A stretch of 5,702 nucleotides of DNA from Candidatus Rhabdochlamydia sp. (GTDB lineage: Bacteria > Chlamydiota > Chlamydiia > Chlamydiales > Rhabdochlamydiaceae): positions 1-5,702 of the forward strand of contig JASHWM010000105.1 in assembly GCA_030044075.1 (NCBI GenBank), read 5' to 3'. The position numbers and the translations under genes are program-made. Position 1 is the first letter of the stretch. Each line of letters opens with the position of its first letter. The notes beneath the pieces were generated by a model. The model was not told the DNA's origin and did not search any database. It worked only from the letters and a program-made list of their open reading frames with translations. Positions 1 to 5,132 of the stretch are shown piece after piece.

Positions 1-87
1 ACTCAGCTGTTTGGAGGAAAAACGGTCCTTGGGGTCCTCATTTTGTTCGTCGTTGCAGAGCTCTTCACTACCTTTATCGGATTTTAG
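1..87 (+). CDS. C-terminal end of an unidentified membrane protein (partial)
   Basis: The frame is open from the first base and ends at TAG 85-87, giving 28 residues; the start lies left of the window. The tail has a Gly-rich turn (LFGGK), then a hydrophobic run (VLGVLILFVVAEL) and ends TTFIGF, which looks like a last transmembrane helix or the end of one. The family cannot be named from so little. The gene converges with the DedA gene on the other strand, with two bases between the stops and no clear terminator hairpin between them. A chance open frame is possible, but the amphipathic-free hydrophobic character and clean termination next to a real stop favour a real gene end. Confidence 0.5.
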   Translation, partial: TQLFGGKTVLGVLILFVVAELFTTFIGF

Positions 88-89
88 TT

Positions 90-632
90 TCAGAAAATAA
101 GGAGGGAAAGGAATTCTTTTTTAGATTCAAGGGGGATGATCTCAATCAAGAGGAAGTAGCCAAGGCACAGGAACCCAAGAGACCAAATCAGCGCCCCGGT
201 GTAGGCAAAGAGCATAAATTCTTTAAAGCTCAGTTTCATGTTACCCGCCACAAAACCTGAAAGATGGCGCACTACAGGGATAAAATATCCAATCAGAAGG
301 GTCCATTTTCCAAAGCGCTCATACCAGTAGTGGGCCTGCTCGATCTTTTCTTTTGTGATGTGGAACTTGGAACTGCATTTATTTGTCACCCAGTTGCTCG
401 TCCTGCGGCCGAGGTAGTAGCTTGTCGTGATCCCGCATATACTTCCAGTAATTGCAAAGATGACCGTTGAGACAGGATCGAGCTTGCCTATTGCAACAAG
501 CCAGCCGCAAAGGACTAGCAAGGTCTCATCAGGGATGGGCAATCCGACGATCCCGAGGACAAGCAATATGAACAAAATGATGCCCCCATATTGCATCAGC
601 CACTCGGCAAAGATATGAATGATTTCATGCAT
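90..632 (-). CDS. DedA-family (SNARE-associated/VTT domain) inner membrane protein
   Basis: This is a multi-pass inner-membrane protein of the DedA family. The family is linked to undecaprenyl-phosphate or phospholipid flipping and to membrane-potential homeostasis; the substrate of this member is unknown. The 180 residues are slightly short for the family (about 200), with a brief tail after the last helix. Visible marks are the acidic re-entrant motif GLPIPDE (residues 30-36), a SYYLGRR loop (71-77), and the family core at 115-130 with FIP, an Arg at 122 and FVAGNM. The helix FAYTGALIW (142-150) then leads into the last membrane segment. In the E. coli members YqjA/YghB the core carries two arginines (RFxPxxR). 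Here the first is Tyr116 and only Arg122 remains, a pattern I believe also occurs in Gram-positive members. No strong Shine-Dalgarno precedes the ATG. The secreted-protein gene upstream ends 14 bases away, so co-transcription is likely. Confidence 0.9.
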   Translation of the reverse strand: MHEIIHIFAEWLMQYGGIILFILLVLGIVGLPIPDETLLVLCGWLVAIGKLDPVSTVIFAITGSICGITTSYYLGRRTSNWVTNKCSSKFHITKEKIEQAHYWYERFGKWTLLIGYFIPVVRHLSGFVAGNMKLSFKEFMLFAYTGALIWSLGFLCLGYFLLIEIIPLESKKEFLSLLIF

Positions 633-646
633 AGTATTTTTCAGGT

Positions 647-1174
647 TTAATTTTGCAGAACAGAGGCTTTTTGGATCAGCATGTTGCAGGTATCGACGAG
701 ATCTTTCTCTGAGGTATTGCTCTCAACAATCATCGCAAAGATGAAGTTCTTTATTGTATAAACGACAATCGCAGCGAGGTGGGGAGAGTCTTTTTCGAAT
801 ACCTCGAAAGTATGCCAGTACATCTGTTCATTGAAGGCAAGGTGATGGTTTGAGACAAACTTTTTTGCATAATATTGATCTTCGAGGTCTTTTCCGATAT
901 TGAGCAGGTCAGATTGAGAAAAGCTAGAGTCGATCTGCCCAAAAAAGTACATGCAGGTTTGGTCTTTGAAGTTGTTAGAGAGCTTTATATCGTAAAAGCC
1001 TTCGACGTCTTCGCCGAGGTCGCTCCAATCGTGGGGGTATTCGAAGAGGACCTTATATTCATCCTCTCCTTCAAAGATATAGGTGACATATCTTTCAGCA
1101 TACCCTTTTGAGGGCGAGAGGGAAAATAGTAAAAAAAGTCCTAGCACAGCTGCCGTGATTCTCTTTTTGAGCAT
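647..1174 (-). CDS. Secreted orphan protein with N-terminal signal peptide
   Basis: A 175-residue protein that I do not recognise. The N-terminus is a textbook Sec signal: Lys/Arg at 3-5, a hydrophobic core at about 7-19 and a likely signal peptidase I site after GYA (residue 26). The mature part of about 149 residues is rich in aromatics and acidic residues and alternates hydrophobic stretches (KVLFEYPHDW at 41-50, CMYFFGQI at 74-81, AAIVVYTIKNFIFAMIVES at 134-152). This suggests a mixed alpha/beta fold and resembles the FxYPxxW openings of PsbP-like or DUF1795-like proteins, but that likeness is weak. It is therefore probably periplasmic or exported. The ATG follows AAAGGG at a short spacing. 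It lies between the transporter gene (77-base gap) and dedA (14-base gap) on the same strand, so it may be the third gene of one operon. A weak promoter candidate precedes it. Confidence 0.75.
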   Translation of the reverse strand: MLKKRITAAVLGLFLLFSLSPSKGYAERYVTYIFEGEDEYKVLFEYPHDWSDLGEDVEGFYDIKLSNNFKDQTCMYFFGQIDSSFSQSDLLNIGKDLEDQYYAKKFVSNHHLAFNEQMYWHTFEVFEKDSPHLAAIVVYTIKNFIFAMIVESNTSEKDLVDTCNMLIQKASVLQN

Positions 1175-1201
1175 AAAAACCCTTTTATTGTTCAGATGGG
1201 G

Positions 1202-1231
1202 AGGATAGTTTTGATTTGAATTTTAAGACAA
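1202..1231 (-). promoter_or_regulatory. Weak sigma70-like promoter candidate before the secreted-protein gene
   Basis: On the minus strand TTGTCT (1226-1231) and TATCCT (1202-1207) are 18 bases apart. Each matches four of six consensus bases. It lies in the only sizeable gap of the minus-strand cluster and about 28 bases before the ATG at 1174, so it could give the secreted protein and dedA their own transcript. A chance match is quite possible. Confidence 0.22.
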
Positions 1232-1251
1232 CGAGAAAAAGCTCTCCTAAG

Positions 1252-2616
1252 CTATTTTATGAGGTTTGCTTCAGCAGCCTTTTGTCGATCGCTCCGACAG
1301 AGTTTTTTCATAAAAAAATACAAGGCGATCCCTCCAAAAAAGCTCAAAAGTGCAATTTTCCCGTACCCCGTCGCATAGGTGGCAAGAGAGGAAGAGAGGT
1401 CTTCTACGGCCACCATTTTACTAAAATAGCCTCCTAAGAAAAAAGCCAGGGAGAACCCTATGGGGACCATTCCCATGACCATTCCTGGGCTTCCTTTTGC
1501 TGCAACGCACGAGGCGAAACTTGTGACATAGGGTCCGACCATCAGTTCAGCAAGCGACATCGCCATCACAATCCCAAGGACCCCAAAGATAGACAAATCA
1601 AGGTGGAGGAAGCATAAGAGAGACAGGCTTGCAAAAGAAGCAGAAAGAATGATAAATGGGCTCAATAGCCACGAGCGGACCCTGGAGATGATCGTCCCAA
1701 AAAGGAGGATCACAACGGGATTTATGCTCATGATGATCGAACTTGGGACCGTCCATCCAAGTACGGTCCGCTCTGCCTGTCTTTCCGTGAATATAATGAG
1801 GGAAGAGCAAATCTGGTCTTGGGCAGCAAAAAAAAGGATCAGAGATCCCAAATAGACCAGCAGCTTCTTGATGAGGAGCTTGGGAAAGTTCGGGTCATTG
1901 AGGAGCTTGAGTGCAAAGAATAGAAAAAGACCGCACGTAACCCAAGGTAGGATGGGAAGGAAAATCTCCTGGTATTTGAGCAGGAGGACGCCGCTTCCCA
2001 TGATAAGAGCGCAGGCAAGCAAGGGAATGAGGAAAGATCGTTTTCGCACCACTTTTTGAGAAGATAGGTGGCTTCGACAAAGGAATAGGATCCCATTCCC
2101 AAGGACCATCCCTGATGCTGCGACAAGAAAAGCTGTGGGAAACCCGAAATAGGCTTGGACCACGCTGCAAATGACGATCGAAGCAAGGGCCCCCAGATTT
2201 TGCATCATGTAGAAGATTGTAAACCCTTTTTCTCTTTTGGGATCGTCATCAGGATAGGCAGCGCCAAGAAGAGCTGTGATGTTCCCCGAGAAAAGGCTCC
2301 CTCCAAGGATGATCAAACCAAGCGACAAAAATAGATTGTTTTCGAAAAGAAGAAGAGAGTATCCAAGAGCAAGAAACCATCCGCCAAGCAATAATGCCTG
2401 GCGGAGGCCTAGATACCGGTCTGCTAAGATTCCTCCGAAGATCGCGCCCAGTTCAATCAGGCCGCAGAACATGGCGCTCGTCCCAAAAGCCTGATCATCC
2501 GAGAAACCAAGGCTTTTTGTCATAAACAGAAGTAGCAAAGAGCGGATGCCGTAATGGCTAAAGAATTTCCAGCCTTGCGCAAAGCACAGCGGCCAAAGGA
2601 TCTTTGGGTGTCTCAT
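1252..2616 (-). CDS. Divergent POT/PTR-family (proton-oligopeptide type) MFS transporter
   Basis: The 454-residue product is a major facilitator with POT-family layout, expected in the inner membrane with 12-14 helices. The opening HPKILWPLCFAQGWKFFSHYG aligns with the POT TM1 region. GGILADRYLGLRQALLLGG (61-79) is the POT loop signature. FYMMQNLG (135-142) is the FYxxINxG motif with Gln for Ile. The segment 262-300 aligns with TM7 of DtpA-type proteins, and SLAELMVGP (354-362) keeps the TM10 glutamate (Glu357). Several functional residues are changed: the TM1 ExxER motif reads Q14-G-W-K17-F18, and the TM4 lysine position (LLKPN in relatives) is Ser110 in LFSGN. Peptide transport driven by protons in the usual way is therefore doubtful. 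I chose the start at 2616 because AAGGAGG stands four bases before it; an in-frame ATG at 2652 lacks this and would lie deep inside the upstream gene. The ATG overlaps the upstream stop (ATGA). Confidence 0.88.
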   Translation of the reverse strand: MRHPKILWPLCFAQGWKFFSHYGIRSLLLLFMTKSLGFSDDQAFGTSAMFCGLIELGAIFGGILADRYLGLRQALLLGGWFLALGYSLLLFENNLFLSLGLIILGGSLFSGNITALLGAAYPDDDPKREKGFTIFYMMQNLGALASIVICSVVQAYFGFPTAFLVAASGMVLGNGILFLCRSHLSSQKVVRKRSFLIPLLACALIMGSGVLLLKYQEIFLPILPWVTCGLFLFFALKLLNDPNFPKLLIKKLLVYLGSLILFFAAQDQICSSLIIFTERQAERTVLGWTVPSSIIMSINPVVILLFGTIISRVRSWLLSPFIILSASFASLSLLCFLHLDLSIFGVLGIVMAMSLAELMVGPYVTSFASCVAAKGSPGMVMGMVPIGFSLAFFLGGYFSKMVAVEDLSSSLATYATGYGKIALLSFFGGIALYFFMKKLCRSDRQKAAEANLIK

Positions 2617-4229
2617 AAAGCCTCCTTGAACTCTTGTGCAAGGCTTGCACAATAGACGTGGTCAAGTTCGAGGAAGGGGTCTTTGTTTTTTTTGTCGCAG
2701 CCGATCGCTCTCGCGAGGTTCCTAAAGGAAAGAACTTCTTCTCTTGCCTCTGCGTCTGTAATGTCAAAGAGATCTGTTTCTTCCTCGACAGATTTTTTAT
2801 CTGTAGCAGTATTATAAGGAGGTTCGATGGCTGCTGTTGCAAGGATCAGGTTAGTAAACCCGATCTCTTCGACTTTTTTTGCAAAGCTCTTTCTATCATA
2901 TTGCGATCCGATAACACCAATAAAGGTGATCATCGCGGATTCTGAAGGGAATCTGCTGTATTCCTGGTCCGGAACGAGTAAAAAGTCTTCTTCTTCAGCC
3001 CTTGGCTCGAAAAGAAGCAAGAAAGGCTTTCTTCCAGGAGGGACGATGCTTTTGAAACAGACAGGAGTTTTTTCCTCTCGCAATCTTGCCAAGATCGCTT
3101 TGTATTGATAAAACATGCATCCAAACGTCTTTGGCTCATAGACAGGGTTTGGGGTGAAGACTTTGGTGTTATTAGAAGAAAGCATGCGCAGCACAAGATC
3201 TTTATCTTTGGGGTCTAATGAAAAAAGGCTGCTTGCCTCTTCTTGTAACAGGGCTGCAGAACTTGCGGAGAGGTTTGTTTGGGCCGTCTCCACAATTTTT
3301 TTCCTAAATTCTACGGGGACGTCGTTGATTTTTGGAGATAGTTTTGCGAGGAGGGAACAATCTGATCTTGTGATGACAATTCCATTTTCAAGCTTCTGAT
3401 ACGGAAGCCGAGTGACTGCCAAAAGATAGCATTGGAGAAGGAACTCCATCTGTTTTGTCAGGGTTATATTTGCAAACAGTCCTTGGAAAAAAACAGGTGC
3501 GCTTCCTTCAGGAGCTTTTGCCTTCCTTTTACTTACATGATCGTTGATCCCTTCCATTGTCTTTTTTAATGAAAGGGCCTCTTCTGAGAGCACACCCTTT
3601 GAAAAAAGAAGATAGAGCAAGTAGGCCCTTAACTGGCATCCTCCATCGCCGGGATTGGGATCTGTTTTCTTTATGTCCCCAGAGGTCCATACATCAATGG
3701 CCCTTAGGACGACGTTGATGAGCAGAGTGGCAATGGCGAGCATGGGCTTTTCTTGGAGCCCTTCTTTTTTGAGGACTTCGACAAGGTTCATTGGGAGAAG
3801 AGAAGTTACAAGAGATGGATCAGTTTGCCTTTTTTTCTCTTTTGCTAATGAAGCTGGGCTTGTCCTTTGGATAAAGGAAAATTCACCCTCTGTTACTACA
3901 ATTTCAAGGTCCTTTGCCTTAAGAAGGTCTTTAAAGCAAATGGTATTTTCTAGAACCTCGGATGTTTCCGAGAGGCCTTTGATGATCCTTTCTTTGTCTA
4001 TGACCTCTCTTTGAAGCTCTCTTAACCTCGGCAGCTGCGAAAGAAAAGCTGCATCGATCCTTTCTGCCACTTCAGATGGATCAGGATCTGTCCGTAAAGT
4101 GATCTCGACTTCTTTAAGGAGCTCTAAGTATTTTCTAAGACCTTCCTTTGCGTCGAGGCCATCTTGTTGCTCAGGGCCATAGCCGAGCATCTGGCTTAAA
4201 TAGCCGTTTTTTAATAAAACCGTATTCAT
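2613..4229 (-). CDS. Orphan 538-residue protein, translationally coupled to the transporter
   Basis: I do not recognise this family. The product has no signal peptide. Apart from one hydrophobic stretch (about 162-180, with LAIATLLINVVLRAIDVW) it looks soluble and largely helical, with heptad-like charged helices at about 27-110. A conspicuous loop-helix motif at 194-202 reads GDGGCQLRA (Cys198, Arg201). It resembles the nucleophile helix of OTU-type cysteine proteases (DGxCxxRA) and of protein glutaminases (GCxxRA). Only two histidines exist, His231 and His524, neither in a clear catalytic context, so an enzyme function is speculation. The C-terminal part (about 360-465) has alternating strands and helices (VCFKSIVPPG, PFLLLFEPR, AMITFIGVIG), ending in an acidic linker (478-496). 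The start is supported by AAAGGA eight bases before ATG. The stop overlaps the transporter ATG, so the two proteins are likely made together and may work together. No transfer signature in base use is obvious. Confidence 0.85.
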   Translation of the reverse strand: MNTVLLKNGYLSQMLGYGPEQQDGLDAKEGLRKYLELLKEVEITLRTDPDPSEVAERIDAAFLSQLPRLRELQREVIDKERIIKGLSETSEVLENTICFKDLLKAKDLEIVVTEGEFSFIQRTSPASLAKEKKRQTDPSLVTSLLPMNLVEVLKKEGLQEKPMLAIATLLINVVLRAIDVWTSGDIKKTDPNPGDGGCQLRAYLLYLLFSKGVLSEEALSLKKTMEGINDHVSKRKAKAPEGSAPVFFQGLFANITLTKQMEFLLQCYLLAVTRLPYQKLENGIVITRSDCSLLAKLSPKINDVPVEFRKKIVETAQTNLSASSAALLQEEASSLFSLDPKDKDLVLRMLSSNNTKVFTPNPVYEPKTFGCMFYQYKAILARLREEKTPVCFKSIVPPGRKPFLLLFEPRAEEEDFLLVPDQEYSRFPSESAMITFIGVIGSQYDRKSFAKKVEEIGFTNLILATAAIEPPYNTATDKKSVEEETDLFDITDAEAREEVLSFRNLARAIGCDKKNKDPFLELDHVYCASLAQEFKEAL

Positions 4230-4252
4230 AAATATTATCCTTTCCTCTTGGG

Positions 4253-4266
4253 TGCAAAAATTTGCA
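4253..4266. promoter_or_regulatory. Perfect palindrome TGCAAA-AA-TTTGCA, candidate operator
   Basis: Two perfect 6-base arms are separated by two bases, placed 24 bases before the ATG of the 538-codon gene and just before its Shine-Dalgarno. A related half, TGCAAAATTT, recurs on the minus strand at 4293-4302. The position between the candidate promoter and the ribosome binding site suits a repressor site. In RNA the two-base loop is too tight for a good hairpin, so a DNA site is the better reading. AT-rich DNA makes such palindromes by chance fairly often. Confidence 0.35.
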
Positions 4267-4291
4267 TCGCAAGATGTTTAAATTTTTTTTT

Positions 4292-4320
4292 AATAAATTT
4301 TGCAGATGAAGAGATCCCAA
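4292..4320 (-). promoter_or_regulatory. Candidate promoter for the orphan/transporter pair
   Basis: On the minus strand TTGGGA (4315-4320) and TTTATT (4292-4297) are 17 bases apart, each matching four of six consensus bases. An A/T run follows and the gene start is about 62 bases further on. It would place the palindrome at 4253-4266 within the early transcribed region. The match is modest and the real promoter may be the better one at 4779-4808. Confidence 0.25.
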
Positions 4321-4370
4321 TTGCAGCGGGCATTCATCGCTTCAAAAGCAAACCGAAATAACTGGAGATA

Positions 4371-4404
4371 AAATTAATGGGACTTGTGCCCGAGATGATG
4401 GAAA
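4371..4404. repeat. Copy A of a 34-base imperfect repeat
   Basis: This stretch matches 4636-4669 at 29 of 34 positions with no gaps, and similarity stops sharply on both sides. On the minus strand it encodes the stop codon and the tail HHLGHKSH of a small reading frame. On the plus strand its centre reads GGGAC-TT-GTGCCC, an almost symmetric dyad in which two of the five differing bases fall exactly in the middle. It may therefore be a DNA or RNA element rather than, or as well as, coding sequence. Confidence 0.75.
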
Positions 4405-4505
4405 GGATGGAATGAAAGCATGCGGACAGAAGAATTTTCACGTGATGAGAGTGAAAATTCGAATCCATTAAGAAGAGGTTTATAACTTACATCTAAAGTA
4501 CGCAT
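4374..4505 (-). CDS. Small ORF A: 43-residue peptide ending HHLGHKSH
   Basis: ATG at 4503-4505 opens a 43-codon frame ending at TAA 4374-4376. The N-terminus reads MRTLDVSYKPLLNGFEF, the middle is Ser-rich (SLSSRENSSVR) and the tail is His-rich (SFHPFHHLGHKSH; five His in the last eleven residues). There is no signal peptide or membrane segment. Only a weak GGA eight bases upstream could serve as ribosome binding site. The tail matches that of the second small frame at 4639-4746, and both stop codons lie at the same place in the shared repeat, which is the main reason to list it. The plus-strand reading of copy A has no ATG before the repeat, which favours the minus strand. It could be a metal-binding peptide, a regulatory leader peptide for the gene 144 bases downstream, or a chance frame. 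A perfect 10-base inverted repeat lies inside it. Confidence 0.35.
   Translation of the reverse strand: MRTLDVSYKPLLNGFEFSLSSRENSSVRMLSFHPFHHLGHKSH
4432..4460. repeat. Perfect inverted repeat, 10-base arms, 9-base loop
   Basis: GAATTTTCAC at 4432-4441 and GTGAAAATTC at 4451-4460 are exact reverse complements around a nine-base loop. The loop side also makes the palindrome TCACGTGA. No U-run follows on either strand, so it is not a usual terminator. It lies inside small ORF A, where it could form an RNA hairpin in a minus-strand leader, or be a dyad binding site. Confidence 0.6.
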
Positions 4506-4568
4506 AAAAATTCCATTGTTATTTAGTTCCTTGGTTTTCTAAAAATCAGCTCTGAACAAACCAGAAAA

Positions 4569-4598
4569 TTGCACAAAAACAAGGTGTTTTTATTGCAA
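4569..4598 (-). terminator. AT-rich hairpin between the two small ORFs, possible weak terminator
   Basis: TTGC (4569-4572) pairs with GCAA (4595-4598), and AAAAACA (4575-4581) pairs with TGTTTTT (4585-4591) around a three-base loop, with a small internal loop. Read on the minus strand the hairpin is followed by TTTT. It stands 41 bases after the stop of ORF B and 64 bases before the start of ORF A. The stem is weak (mostly A-T), so it may be a poor terminator, an attenuator or merely AT-rich sequence. Confidence 0.3.
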
Positions 4599-4635
4599 GT
4601 TTGGGAGGTCAGAAATAAAAATAATTACATGAAAA

Positions 4636-4669
4636 AAATTAATGGGACGAGTGCCCATGATGATGGGAA
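4636..4669. repeat. Copy B of the 34-base imperfect repeat
   Basis: Direct-orientation partner of 4371-4404, 265 bases away, differing at five positions. On the minus strand it encodes the tail HHHGHSSH and the stop. On the plus strand it lies within a 20-codon frame (ATG 4628, KINGTSAHDDGK) that lacks a well-placed ribosome binding site. Confidence 0.75.
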
Positions 4670-4746
4670 GAAACAAAGAAAAACAGAGTAGAGCTGCTGC
4701 ACCCCAAACGGGCTTGTGCACAGGAACTGGGAGCTTGTTTTTTCAT
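4639..4746 (-). CDS. Small ORF B: 35-residue peptide ending HHHGHSSH
   Basis: ATG at 4744-4746 opens a 35-codon frame ending at TAA 4639-4641. It begins MKKQAPSSCAQARLGC, has a short hydrophobic run (TLFFFV) and ends SSHHHGHSSH. Two cysteines (9 and 16) and five histidines give it metal-binding potential, though this is inference. It has the best expression signals in the region: GAGGG eight bases before ATG and a TATAAT promoter with TTGAAC 18 bases upstream. RLGC is not a proper lipobox and the N-terminus is not a signal peptide. The shared tail with small ORF A suggests a small family or a shared regulatory logic. Its role is unknown; a His-sensing leader peptide, as for his operons, is one analogy, but no biosynthetic operon follows. 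Confidence 0.42.
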   Translation of the reverse strand: MKKQAPSSCAQARLGCSSSTLFFFVSSHHHGHSSH

Positions 4747-4754
4747 GTTAATCC

Positions 4755-4767
4755 CTCATAATATGAG
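4755..4767. promoter_or_regulatory. Short palindrome CTCAT-AAT-ATGAG overlapping the RBS of small ORF B
   Basis: Five-base arms around three bases. On the minus strand the right arm ends in GAG, part of the Shine-Dalgarno GAGGG of small ORF B, so folding could partly hide the ribosome binding site. The hairpin is short, so this is only a hint of translational control. Confidence 0.25.
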
Positions 4768-4778
4768 TAACAGCCAGA

Positions 4779-4808
4779 ATTATACAGAAAACTACCTTTG
4801 CTGTTCAA
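4779..4808 (-). promoter_or_regulatory. Sigma70-type promoter driving small ORF B leftwards
   Basis: On the minus strand TATAAT (4779-4784) is a perfect -10 box and TTGAAC (4803-4808) a four-of-six -35 box, with an 18-base spacer. Transcription would begin near 4772, about 26 bases before the ATG of small ORF B. With no strong terminator, it could run on through small ORF A into the 538-codon gene, giving a leader of about 540 bases. This is the best promoter seen in the window. Confidence 0.5.
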
Positions 4809-4840
4809 GACATTTTTTATTGAGGCAGTCGATAATTTAA

Positions 4841-4882
4841 ATAACTAATAACGAAATAGTTATCGGGAATAGTTAGAACTAT
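4841..4882. repeat. Cluster of ATAGTT/AACTAT inverted motifs
   Basis: ATAACTA (4841-4847) and TAGTTAT (4857-4863) are inverted partners. Directly after, ATAGTT-AG-AACTAT (4869-4882) is a perfect palindrome. Four copies of the same half-site in 42 bases look like an operator array or repeat-derived sequence, lying 33 bases upstream of the minus-strand promoter's -35 box. It also overlaps the 3' part of the interrupted frame. Confidence 0.35.
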
Positions 4883-5008
4883 GGCCGCTGAACGGAGGGC
4901 TGCTGGTCCGATGGCACTTCGCATGGAAAAACGAAAAGACGCATAATCACTAAGACCTGATTTTTTTGCAGCTTGCTGCAACGCTTTGAAAGCCTGATAG
5001 AAACGCGC

Positions 5009-5036
5009 TTCAATTCTTGCGGCAAGTTTCTATACT
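5009..5036 (+). promoter_or_regulatory. Weak promoter candidate for the acetyltransferase gene
   Basis: TATACT (5031-5036) matches five of six -10 bases. TTCAAT (5009-5014), 16 bases upstream, is a poor -35 box. It would leave an untranslated leader of about 90 bases before ATG 5133. No better plus-strand candidate was seen nearer the gene. Confidence 0.25.
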
Positions 5037-5132
5037 AAGACATTCCCGCGCATGATTTTTCGTTGTTGATCTGTCTTGAAAACTTGAAAAAAAAGGGATT
5101 CTTTGAAATCTTTGGGGAAATTTTTGGGGGCC

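Noticed and set aside
1226..1250. Possible terminator hairpin after the transporter gene (GAGA...TCTC).
   Set aside because: Only four pairs in the stem and no clear U-run after it on the minus strand.
2617..2652. Twelve extra N-terminal residues of the transporter (start at 2652).
   Set aside because: The strong AAGGAGG directly before ATG 2616, the POT-like start RHPK, and the ATGA overlap with the upstream stop all favour 2616.
4306..4371. Plus-strand 21-residue frame starting MKRSQLQRAF.
   Set aside because: No ribosome binding site, no partner and no recognisable feature; likely chance.
4628..4690. Plus-strand 20-codon frame through repeat copy B (KINGTSAHDDGK).
   Set aside because: The only ribosome-binding-like site (GGGAGG) is about 20 bases from the ATG, and the same frame through copy A has no ATG before the repeat. 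The frame stays noteworthy because two of its four differing codons are synonymous.
4639..4746. Small ORF B as a lipoprotein (RLGC before Cys16).
   Set aside because: The position three before the Cys is Arg and there is no hydrophobic signal segment before it.
4881..4946. Plus-strand 21-residue charged frame starting MAAERRAAGP.
   Set aside because: No Shine-Dalgarno. It is the antisense of the more protein-like interrupted minus-strand frame, and the palindrome runs into its ATG.
4230..5132. CRISPR array, tRNA or complete insertion sequence in the long spacer.
   Set aside because: Only two repeat copies at irregular distance, no cloverleaf seen, and no terminal inverted repeats or intact transposase.
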